Shown: in pieces, positions 45,563 through 56,300 of the stretch
Position numbering within the stretch: the stretch's first letter is position 1
How the letters are laid out: the number at the start of each line of letters is the position of its first letter
Translations under genes and position numbers: made by a program
Notes under the pieces: model-generated
The model's input: only the letters and a program-made list of their open reading frames with translations
Databases searched by the model: none
What the model was told of the DNA's origin: nothing
Assembly (NCBI GenBank): GCA_905221605.1
Contig: CAJNDS010002316.1
Coordinates: 16,001-80,000, forward strand
Direction of reading: 5' to 3'
Length of the DNA: 64,000 bases
Source: Symbiodinium natans
Taxonomy: Eukaryota; Sar; Dinophyceae; Suessiales; Symbiodiniaceae

Positions 45563-46516
45563 GCACAGACCTTAGTGTTGGCTGACCTGCGCCTGCAAGT
45601 TTCCGATCCGGAAGGCGCCTCCAGGAAAATGCCGGAGGCGGAACGGGAAAGGCGTTTGCAACAACTCAGAGGTCGTCTTCCAGGTGTGCTCATTGAGGGG
45701 GGCATGGAGCCTGGGAGATGTGTCTTGGAAGACTGCGTCAAGCAAGAATCTGCCAATCAGTTGAAGTACCTCAGCCCCGATCGCTGTGTGTCGCGAACAC
45801 ACGAAGTCACCCACTCAAAGGGCGCATCCCGCCAGCTTGAACTTGAGAGTTCCAAACTTGTTATCAAAGAAACAGATGATGCCATGAGTATGCCAACCCA
45901 TAGCGCACTGCAAGTTCAGGAGGCTCTCCGCCGCAGGGGCATCGCCTATGTGTTTGCCCAGTGCCTTTCGTTCAATGCCTACGAGAAGTACATCTCCCGC
46001 CTGTTCAGCAATCTCCACAGGGAGCCTCCCCCGGGTTTTGCGCGTTGCTCCGTTGCACAGTTGGTGGAAGCAGACAGACAAGTGTTTGTCCGCTTGATTG
46101 AACTGGGAGTCCAGCCTCGCGCTGCCGCAGATGGAAGCTTCCCTATGGATGATGCGTTGATCTCGGCGCTGGAAAGCTACCACGTTTCAATGGCCTTGAT
46201 ACCGCTTCCACAGAAGCAAGGCAATGGAAACAAGGAGCGCCGCGAGCTCAAGCGAAAGCTTGAGCCTGGTGACAAAAGGGTCAAGGGTGGACCCAAGGGT
46301 GGCGGCAAAGGCAAAGGCAAGTTCACCCTCGGCGCTCGCGTCCCAAAAGAGATCCTCCAGAAAGGCGGTGTGGCCAATGCTCCCACAGGTGAGCCCTTGT
46401 GTTTCGATTACAATCTGCACGGGGACAAGTGCAAGTGTTCCGCAGCCACATGCCCTCGCAAGCACCTGTGTTGCAAGTGTTTCCAGCCGCACCCTATCAA
46501 GGATCACAAGGAGTGA
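45563..46516 (+). CDS. DIRS Gag-like protein, main part with Cys/His finger
   Basis: From the breakpoint the plus frame reads QTLVLADLRLQVSDPEG, then a conserved helical domain (ALQVQEALRRRGIAYVFAQ ... YEKYISRLFSNLHREPP). A basic Gly/Lys-rich tract (KGGPKGGGKGKGK) precedes a Cys/His cluster, CKCSAATCPRKHLCCKCFQPH, likely nucleic-acid binding. The frame ends in TGA (46,514-46,516). Pol follows in exactly the same frame with no other stop. Confidence 0.75.
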   Translation, partial: AQTLVLADLRLQVSDPEGASRKMPEAERERRLQQLRGRLPGVLIEGGMEPGRCVLEDCVKQESANQLKYLSPDRCVSRTHEVTHSKGASRQLELESSKLVIKETDDAMSMPTHSALQVQEALRRRGIAYVFAQCLSFNAYEKYISRLFSNLHREPPPGFARCSVAQLVEADRQVFVRLIELGVQPRAAADGSFPMDDALISALESYHVSMALIPLPQKQGNGNKERRELKRKLEPGDKRVKGGPKGGGKGKGKFTLGARVPKEILQKGGVANAPTGEPLCFDYNLHGDKCKCSAATCPRKHLCCKCFQPHPIKDHKE

Positions 46517-46522
46517 CAGTCA
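46514..46522 (+). promoter_or_regulatory. Possible stop-codon readthrough site between gag and pol
   Basis: gag and pol share one frame separated only by TGA, followed by CAGTCA, which fits the CAR-YYA context known to promote readthrough (best documented after UAG). The pol frame has no ATG until about 46,616. Confidence 0.45.
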
Positions 46523-49500
46523 GTGCCAGAGGCGGAGTTTGTTAGTTCAACGTCGGATGAGCCCGTGTTGACAGCCGTTCCGCCGCTTGTCGAAACTGGT
46601 TTTGTGGCTCCCGTTATGGTCGGTCAATCTGTGCACAAGGTTGAGCCCCCAGTTTCCGTCACTCCTGTGTCAACCTCTCAGCTGAATTCATGTGTTGCTT
46701 GCGATGACCCTGAAGAGCTTGCTGAGCAACTTCTGCAGGGCCAGCTTATTGAACCTCAGTCTGTGCTCTCCCTTTGGGAACTTCTTCCGCACGAAGCTCC
46801 CCATAAGGCGGCGTCGGGTAGCTCGTTCTTCACTGGCATGTTTCGGAGAGGGGGTGTGCTGGGCCTACGGACCAACGTTTCTCGTTTCCCAAAGGTCACG
46901 CAGGCCCTCTGTGCGTTCGTTAGGCAACGAAAGCCGGCTGCGGTCTTCACTTCTCTGGCCATATTTTGTGACATCCCGACTGAGCCTCACCGTGATGCCC
47001 ACAATGGGCCAACGCCCAATCTGGTTTTCAAGATCTCCGGCTTCACTGGGGGCGGTGTTTGGTGTGAAGGCCCGGGGCAAGACATTCGGCCTGTCCAAGG
47101 CTCTCCGGTCCAGGGTCGTGTGCTCAATTTCGAGGATGGCTGCCTCGAGCTGCCTGCTAAAGACCACTGGCACATGACTGAACCATGGCAGGGCCGCCGT
47201 GTTGTCCTGGTAGCATATGCGTTGCCTCATATGCCATCAGTCAAGCTTGAGGTTCCCCAGGCCCTCCTTGAGCTTGGCTTTGCCCTGCCACCAGCCTTCC
47301 TCCCAGCGCTGTCAGCCGTTCCGGATGTCACGGGCCTCACGCCGGAGCCTGCCCCAGGGCCCGCCCCGTCTGCCAGCGTGGAGTCTTCAAGGCCACCGTT
47401 TATTATTGAGGTCTTCTCCGGTATGTCCAGGCTCTCGGCCTGCCTAAAGCAGCTTGGGTTTGATGCTGTCGCGGTTGACCATAAACGCCTTCCCGGCGCC
47501 ACCTGTCATGTTCATCTTATCGACTTGTCTACGACTGAGGGCGTCGAGTTGGTTCGACGGTGGCTTCTTATGCCTAACTGTGTGGGCATTTGGTTTGCTC
47601 CACCGTGTGGAACGGCCAGCCGTGCGAGGGAAGTTCAAGGTGTTCCTGGACCCCCTCCTCTCCGCTCGGAAAAGTTTCCGAACGGACTACCGCAGCTCAG
47701 TGGGCAAGCCCTCCTCCGAGTCACCTTGGCTAATCAGCTCTACGACTGTGTGTCTGACCTGGTTCTTGGGGCTGCTTCTCGCGACCTTGTCATCGGGGTG
47801 GAGAACCCCCCACAAAGCCTTTACTGGCGCACTTCCATGTTTGCACGAATCGCGCACCTCCTTCAGTTTACTGCATTCCAAAGCTGCGCTTATGGCGGGC
47901 GTCGTCCTAAATGGACGGCTATCGCATACACTCGGGGTGCGTTTGACGGCATATGCAAATCCTGCCCGGGGCACCCTTGCGCCCCACGTCATTTGCCTTG
48001 GGGGGTGGCTCCCGAGGCACCTAACGGTTTTTCCACGTCCCTGAAACCTGCATATCCACTCCCCTTGGCCCGTGCTCTGGCCCAAGCTTTCTTTCAGGCC
48101 TGCCCGCCTCGCACGCTCCCACCCGCAGGCCTCCAGCTGTCGCTTGTCCGCGGCCAAGTTGGTAGTCAGCCGAAGGCTTCGGTGACGGGGCCCCGTGTGC
48201 CCGAACATGCTCGCATTTTGCGAGTACGAATCCCTCCATGTGTTTCGTGTCCTGTCCCCCTGCGTGCCCGCCTTAAGGACTCGTGGCCCCTACCACCAGT
48301 GGCGGTCTGCCCCGAACGCTCGGTGCCGGCCGAAGCCCAACTGCTACAAGTGGTCCCGGTTAAGCAGGGGAGTTCAAGTGGTGGCTCCGGGGGCAAGGGT
48401 TGTAGTGCTGGTTCTGAGCTCTGGAACGAGCTTGTTTGGGGTATCCCCTTTTCCCCGGAGCAGTTTGTCCGTGAGGCAGTCAAGGCTGGCCATCCTAGAA
48501 CTCTCGAGGTCGCCTTGCCACAGGTTCTCAAAGACGCGGTGTGCACCCATGCTTCGATGACAGAGTCGGAGCTGTGCGCGTTGAGGGCGCGACAATTTGC
48601 AAAGTGGCTCAAGCTTGCACAAGACCTCAGAGGTGAGGAAGATGCATTGAAGGCGTCTATGCACAAACAGGTCTCGACGATTCTCAAGCCTAAGCGTCTC
48701 CTCTTGTGGAAGGCAATGATGATTGAGGCTTCCTATGATGATGTGGCCATCTTTGATGAAGTGATCTCAGGTACTAACCTGGGGGGCCCGGTGCCCGATA
48801 CAGGAGTGTTCGCCCCAAAGTTCAAGCCGGCGTCGGTCACGGTTGAGCAGCTCAAAAGAGATGCCCCCACATCTAGGGCAGCCCTGTTGTCCACTATTAA
48901 GTCCCAGGGGGAGTCCCTTGATCGCGAGGTCCAAACGAAAACCCTTGAGGAGCGCGACAGGGGCTGGTTGTCTGGTCCCATCGAGGTGAACCAGCTGCCA
49001 CCTGATGCCATCGTGTCTCGAAGGTTTGGGATCGAGCAGGATGGGAAGATCAGGTTGATTGACGACTTCTCGGGGTCAGGAATCAATGGCTCCGTCGAGA
49101 CATTGGAGACTGTGCGTCCCCAGACAGTTGACGTTATTGCGGGTATGTGCCTGTCTCTGATGCGAGTGCTGCCGGGTTGTAGTCTCAAAGGAAGGTTCTA
49201 TGACCTGGTCAGTGCCTATAGACAATTGGCACTGGACCCTGCGGGGGCATGGGCCTCGTACATTGGGTTGTGGGATCCTGACCTGAAGAGGGTAGTAGTG
49301 TTCCAGCTTCACGCCCTCCCTTTCGGGGCGGTCAAGTCCGTGTCAACTTTTCTGCGAGCCGTTAATTCGATCTGGCACCTAGGTGCATCCTTTTTCGCCC
49401 TTTGCTGGTCCGATGACTTTGTGTCGGTGGCTAAAGGCACACAGGTGGCCAATGTACACCAAACAATCACCTTGCTCTTCGCCTTGTTGGGATGGGACCT

Positions 49501-50299
49501 CGCCCAGGGTGGGAAGAAGGATGTACCGTTCGCTGAGGCCTTTTGTGCACTAGGGGTTGACATAGTGCTATCAAGTGCCCACTTGGGTCGGGTGACTATT
49601 TGCAATACGGAGAAGAGAGTTCATCTCCTTGTTGAGACAATGAAGCAGGCCCAGCAAGACCGGCGTATGAGTGTGCCTCAAGCTCTCAAGCTGAGGGGAA
49701 AACTTCAGTTTGCGAGTGGCCAGCTGTTTGGACGCCAGAGCAAATTTTGCCTGCAACTGCTTTCAGAGTACGCCCACGGTTGTGCCCCTCCCGACCTGCC
49801 GGATGAGTGCATCGACACCTTCAGTTCACTTGTTGACATGTTGGAAAGCGGCCGCCCTCGATTAGTGCAGGTTAGCAAACAACGAACCTGGTATGTTTTC
49901 ACGGATGCGTCATACTCGAAAGATGATCCCACACTGCCTTGCGGCGTGGGTGGCCTTCTGTTTGATGACAAGGGTGTGTTGGTTGCTGGTTTCTCTCATG
50001 CCCTTGACAGGGATGCCCGCAAGCTCTTGGGTGAGCTTAACAAGGACACGATTATAATGGAGGCGGAGTTCGTTGCAGTGCTGCTTGCGTTCCGCCTTTG
50101 GGGCAAAAGGGTTGCGCATTCACCTGTTGTGGCTTTCATCGACAACAATGCGGTTAGGGATATTTTGATTTCCTGTCGGGGCAGGTCCCCAATAGTGAAA
50201 AATCTGCTTACTATGTTTGTTGGCTTGGAGGTGGGGTGCGAGTTCATCCCGTGGTTCTCACGGGTCCCTTCCCCGTCGAACTGCGCAGACCACCCGTCA
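46523..50299 (+). CDS. DIRS Pol: dioxygenase-like, C5-methyltransferase-like, RT and RNase H
   Basis: Numbering from 46,523. Residues about 95-235: a 2-oxoglutarate/Fe(II) dioxygenase-like domain with PHRDAHN (H156, D158), a distal His (H215 or H217) and GRRVVLVAY. Residues 293-500: a C5-methyltransferase-like domain with FIIEVFSGMSRLS (SAM motif I), FAPPCGTASRARE (Pro-Cys, C362), ENPP (E427) and AYGGRRPK. Residues 840-1,060: a DIRS-type RT with RLIDDFSGSGIN and a WSDD catalytic box (D964, D965). Residues 1,126-1,256: RNase H with D1128, E1182, D1207 and D1256. The LINE insertion cuts it after HPS. The last 40 codons and stop lie at 57,122-57,244. Function of the two N-terminal domains is inferred from motifs only. 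Confidence 0.8.
50288..50299 (+). repeat. Left 12-bp target duplication of nested LINE
   Basis: GACCACCCGTCA, repeated exactly at 57,122-57,133. In the DIRS Pol frame it encodes the end of the RNase H motif. Confidence 0.92.
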
Positions 50300-50373
50300 C
50301 AGAATACACTTGGCTACACTCGATATCGAGGGAGGTTTATGCATTGCAGTCAGTTGGGTCTCCACACTGCAAC

Positions 50374-53300
50374 CATGCCCAGCCTAACGACGGCCAAACC
50401 ACGCCGACCTCCTTGCAGACCACGAGGTGGGGCACAGCAACGTCTCAAGGTCCTGTCCATCAATGTTAACAGCCTAAGCGGGTTCCTCTGGGGTGAAGTC
50501 AAGGCGTTTCTTGGTGGAGAGGGCCTGCAGTATGACTTCATATTCCTACAGGAAACGCATCGCACTGCCTTTTGCGCATTCAAGGTTGATAACTGGATGG
50601 CAGTTGGCTCCTCAACAAAACGGGGAGAGGGTGTGCTCACACTGGTTCATCCTCGCTACGATGCCTCCATGGTTCGCTACCAGGAGATAATCCCAGGCAG
50701 AGTTCTAAGAGTGAAGGTATGCCACAAAGAGGCAGCCATCGAAACACTTAACATACACCAACATGTTTGGATACACACGGATGATCCGGAACAAAACAAA
50801 CAGAGGCGGCAAACCCTGCTCGATAAGTGCACTGCCACAATACAGGGCATGGCTAGAAGAGATACCCTGATTCTAGCGGGAGATTTTAACTCAGAGGTAC
50901 ACGCAGTAAACGGATTGATCGGGACACGCGTGAACCGCTCGGCCTATCACCAAGCCCTTGACCCACTCACACTTCCAAGATTCATACAAGACAACGCCCT
51001 GGTTGCTCTAAACACTTGGCATATGAAGGACCCATGCACCAACCACACCCGTACGGGCAACTCTCAGATTGACTATATCCTAGTGCGCGCACCAAGTGCT
51101 GACACCAGAGCGAAGCAAGTAGTCAAACAAGAGGCACCCTTTGGGGCGTGGAAAGAGCTCACACACTCGGCCCTCATTGCTGATGTCCGAATCATCAGGC
51201 ACTTCCACTTGCCCAAGGCCAAAATGCAACAGGAACTACAATACTCGAGACATGACCTTGACTACGCGTATCGCCAGAAGGATCACCGAATCACACAATT
51301 AAAGAGTAAAGTGGAGTTGGAGATAAATCACAGCTTGAACCACGGCCTCCCACTGACTGCAGATCACATCAATCACACACTACTGCGTGAGGTCTCTGAC
51401 CTCTTCCCAACAGCTACATCAGCACACACCAATCGAGGCCAAACCAAAGCACAGTGCAAAGCCATCTTTGCTGCGTGGAAAGAGCTGTTGACCCACCCTG
51501 ACGAAGTAGGTGGCTCGACCATCACACTGCCTGCCCGCGTCTACCACATGTGGCAGAGACGTAGGGATCTTCAGCGATGCAAGCCATTCACCCTGTCAGG
51601 AGTGCTTCGCACATGGCAATGGGTGCTCCTCTTCAACAAGGCAGGACGGCAGAGCAAGCAATATCATCTCCAGCATCAACGGGCCATAGCACTGGGGCAC
51701 TTACAGCAAGCTGAAAGGGCCGCTCAGACGCATAACACGAAGCGTCTCTATGGTGCAGTCAAGCGACTCCTGCCCTGGAAGCCCAAGCCCAGGATCATGC
51801 TTAAGCACCCGGATGGGTCGCCCATGTCTCTGCACCAGGAACACCAAGCACTTGTCCAACACTGCAAACAGCTCTTCGCTCCCCCGGCGGCATCTCCCAC
51901 TCGACCAGGCCAGATGCTTAGCATGCCTTTGACTGCCTGTGAATGGACGACACAGCTCAAATGTACTCCTATAGGCAAGGCCGTGCCTGCGGACTCCGCT
52001 CCGGCCACAGCGTGGAAGGCCTGCGCGACAATTGTGGCGCCAGCCATGGCCTACATAGCCAAAGGACTTCAGCCGGTAACCTCTGCACTACCTGATGCAT
52101 GGAAGAACCCTCAGTTGTGTTTCCTTCCCAAACCGCATAAGCCTCCATCCACCGCAGCTGCTCTCAGACCTATAGGCCTACTCAGACCGGATGGCAAGGC
52201 GTTTGCAGGCCACATCAAAAATCAGCTACTGATGCAGGCCTGCGCCAGCCTTACTCACACTCCACAGTATGCATACCTTCCGGCACGGGACACGTCGGAT
52301 GCGCTGGCAAGGGTCAACGCATGCATACATGACATCAAGGACGGTCTTAAGGCCTTGGGTGGGAATAGGTTCCTGACGAGACAGCGCAAAGAAACTGGAC
52401 AGGTCAAAGGTGAATCAGGAGGGTGCCTCCTGTCAGTCGACCTCAGCCAAGCTTTTGATCGTGTCAACCGTGCAAAACTAGATAGAGCGTTGGCGCTCCA
52501 CCAGGTTGATGCTGACCTTAGATCTACCGTCACCGCCATCCACGAGCAGGCTGCTTACCAGGTCAGGGATAAATTTCACCGGACAGACATCTGCACGACG
52601 CAAGGAATTCGCCAGGGATGTCGACTAGCACCAGCCCTATGGGCCGTGCTGTCGTCTCAGTTACTCTGGGATCTTACTCCCGCTGGTCAAACGCCGCTGC
52701 AGCTTCCATTCACGTTGTTCGCCGATGACCATTTAGGCCATTGGCTTCTCAAAACGGTGGATGATGCCAAGCAAATGGAGGAGATGATAGTGGCACTTTT
52801 TCACATGTTGGAAACATACGGGCTCAAGGTTAATCCGGATAAATCCAGTTTGGTCATTCGGGTCCAGGGAGCACAACTTGAAAAATTTGTCAAAAGCCGC
52901 ACGGTTATAGTTCGCAACCAGGCGCATTGGAAACTACAAGATGGAGCACAAACACATCTCATACCGATGTGTGAATCCATCACCTACCTTGGCACCAAGC
53001 TCACACTGAAAGAGGGCACCGGCCATACACTTGACTTTAGGCTTGCTGAAGCTGAGGCGAAGGTTACGCAACTCCGCAAAAGCATCAGATCACGCAAGGG
53101 ATTGTCCAGGCACCACAGAGTACGGGTCTGGCAGGCTTGCGTGGTAAACAGTGCGCTTTATGGTCTGCTGACTACTCCTTTCTCTGGCCAAATGATAACT
53201 AAGCTGAGGGCGTGGTTTCACCGCCAACTCAGAGCGGTCACAGGCATGCCAGCTCACCTCACAAAGGTGAGTAATCAGACGCTGAGAGAAACCTACAACC

Positions 53301-56300
53301 TGAAGGATCCTGTACACATGCTGACGGAACGCATTGCGCGCAAACTTGATGCTATGCAACAAGGACGAGGCGATCCTGCCACGTGCGAAACTAAGACCTT
53401 TGAGTATTGGCAAATGCTACACAAACAACTTGCCAGCCATGCTGTGGAACAACGCACTGTGACGCTGGTGGAACTCTCCAGCACTAGCCAACATCCCTGC
53501 TCCATATGTGGCCTATACTACCCGACCCAAAAAGCCCTTAGGCAACACCAAGCGCTCAGACACGGACAGATTCAAGCCAACAAACTCAGTATTGACTACA
53601 AACCCGAACAACATTCTGTTGCGGGCATGCCACAATGCAAACACTGTCTTCTGAAGCTGTATGACTGGGGTGCATTAAAAGGGCACATCATGCAAAATGT
53701 ATGCGGTTGGCACACCAAACAGCTCAGCGACTCGAACAACAATAGCCAGCAGGATACAAAGACTGTTAAGGAAACAGAGCCTGTTCCACACAAGATCGAC
53801 ACCCCACATACCCCTGTTGACCCTAAAGAGCGGCAACACGAACAACGGAACACCACGACTGAGGAGAGCACGCTCCTGCAAAACGAAGTGACACTGGCAT
53901 TGCTACAAAGTCATGAGGGAATATGCACCCAAGCAGCATTACACAAAACCTACCTCAAACAGCACTGCGGTTTCTGTGGCCGCTGGATCGCTGATGCCGG
54001 CATGATTAAAACGCATATCCAGAGAGTGCATACGAATCTTGCACGGCATATCACCTCAGACATACACACTTCATGCCAGGCCTTCAAGCACCTCTTCAAA
54101 AGGGACCATACATGTGAGTGGTGTGACAGAATGGTGCACGGCTCGGATCGGCATTGCTCTCAATGCCCAGTTCTTTTTCAGCTGATACTTGCAAGGACCA
54201 GCAGACAGGCGGCCTCCGCTTCACCTGAGACCCAGCTCCCTGCAGTATGGCCTGTGCCACACCCAGGGATGGACGTTGCGATTTACCTCAAATCACCTAC
54301 TCAAGATGAGATGCAACTGCACATACAGCACATGTCCATGCTTGCCAAGACACGATGTCTCCTATGCGGTGAACAGGTGCAAGACATCCAACACTGGCGA
54401 CGACACATGGCACAGCGGCATGACTCTCAGAAACAGCTTGTCCAGAGTCTAGCTCAATCCGAAACACTGCTACAAGCACACGTTGCGCGACCTTGCTGCT
54501 GGTGCAATGTCCACTTCCCAAAGTCTGCTCGAGAACACAGACGCAAGTGCCTCCCTTTGCTGCAGCTCTGCCTGTACCATGACCTCCACGTCAGTGGAGA
54601 CCACGCCGGAGCAACAGATGGCGGCAGTGTGGGGCCTCAGCTCACCACTGGCGACGACGCCAACACCACAGAGACAAGCGTCCGTCAGACACAGACTGCC
54701 GCAAGGGACGCCGCAAAAGTATCGAAAGGGCATGGGCAAGGGCGCAGGCAAGGCAGCTCCCAAGGCAAAACGGGATCGGGACCAGGAAGCAGAAGACGAG
54801 TTGATGATGGACCTGGAGTCGCTGGACGAGGAGACGGTGAGAACGGCCTTGAAAACCCTGGTCAAAACAGCACTCAGACACGAGCACCAGCTGACGATAT
54901 TGGAGGCAGACCGGAGCTACGTGTTCTTCCTGGACACGACGAACCACGGCATTGTCTCCATGTTGATCCAGGCCAGCGCAACATGGAACACAAAGTTCGA
55001 GGAAGGCACGGTCAACACCTCGCTGAGGGCCACGCTATGGGGAGTACTACTCATGGAATGGAAAGCACGCCTCGAGAAAATCGAGTCCGACGCCAAGGTA
55101 CTACAGGTGGCAGAAACAGCAGGATGGGCAACGCGGTCTCCGCTCCAGTGGATCTACAACGAGTGGAATCCGGTACAGAAAAAGGCGCTACCATCAAGTC
55201 GGGACAACCTCACTCACGAGGACGCAAAAAAGGCAGTCAACCAGCTCATCACAAACACCGCCAAGGACAACACGGTGCACCGGTTCCAAAGCCTACGACC
55301 ACTGAAGCCGGACATGCAGGCGGAAGTGATCACCATGGTCCTGACACTCACCGTCCATCAGCAGGCGGCAGCCGTTTACCACGACCTGGACCTCTTGGCA
55401 AACAACTGCGCGGGCAAGCTGATCGGTCTACGCTTGAGACGGGAGCGAGTGGGCAAGACGACGCTCACCAAGGAGCTCGAGAGACTGCAGATCTAAAAAG
55501 CAAGCAAGAGAAATTCGGGGGAAAGCGGACTCCGCGCCCCATGCTCAGTCAAAAAGAGACTGAGAAGGAGCAACTGCAGACAGGCATCCGCAATTTCTTT
55601 TCAGCCCCCGTCCATGCCATGTCAGCGAAAAAACCCCGTAGCACTCTGAATGATCCGGCTTGCACTAAGAACAGGGACAAAGGCAGCATGGATGGGGCTT
55701 TGGGGCATTCGGTGAGTGCGACCACTGAACAACCAGTGAAGAGTACACCGAAACAGGGTCAAGTCGGCATCCCGTCAAGGGGGAAACATGGGACTGCGGG
55801 CGCGGGGACAAAAGTGGAGGGCTCTTTATTGGCATGGCGCACCCGCGACCGTATAACCAATGAGCCTCATGCTAGATCACTCGCACTAACTAATCCACAT
55901 AACCTTTGCTACGCCAACGCAGTGATTCACATGCTGCACTATGCTCGGTCCCATGATGCTTTTATATCAGGTCTGGGCGAAGTCAATGGGGCCATCGTAC
56001 AGGCCTCAAGATCCAACCAGCACCTGAATATTGCCAGACACCCGGCATGGAACTTCATATGGCCAGGATGGCAGAAGCCCACGCGACAGCATGACGCGGC
56101 TGAGTTTCTGCAGCACCTTTGCAACCGCACGGACTGCGTGGCACTCCAGGGGGGATGGGAAGCTAGACGCCCACAAGCAGGGGTATATGAAATCCTGGAT
56201 GAGCAGTTCAACTGTCCACACATAAGATTGGTGGTCCAACACCCCTTCAGTATACAGGATGCTGTAACAGCTTGGCATACACAAGACCCGCCACATGCCT

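Noticed and set aside
54650-55490. Low-complexity middle of the 3,380-codon frame as a folded domain
   Set aside because: Composition is what a shifted reading of the 54,579-55,496 ORF would give; no motif is present.
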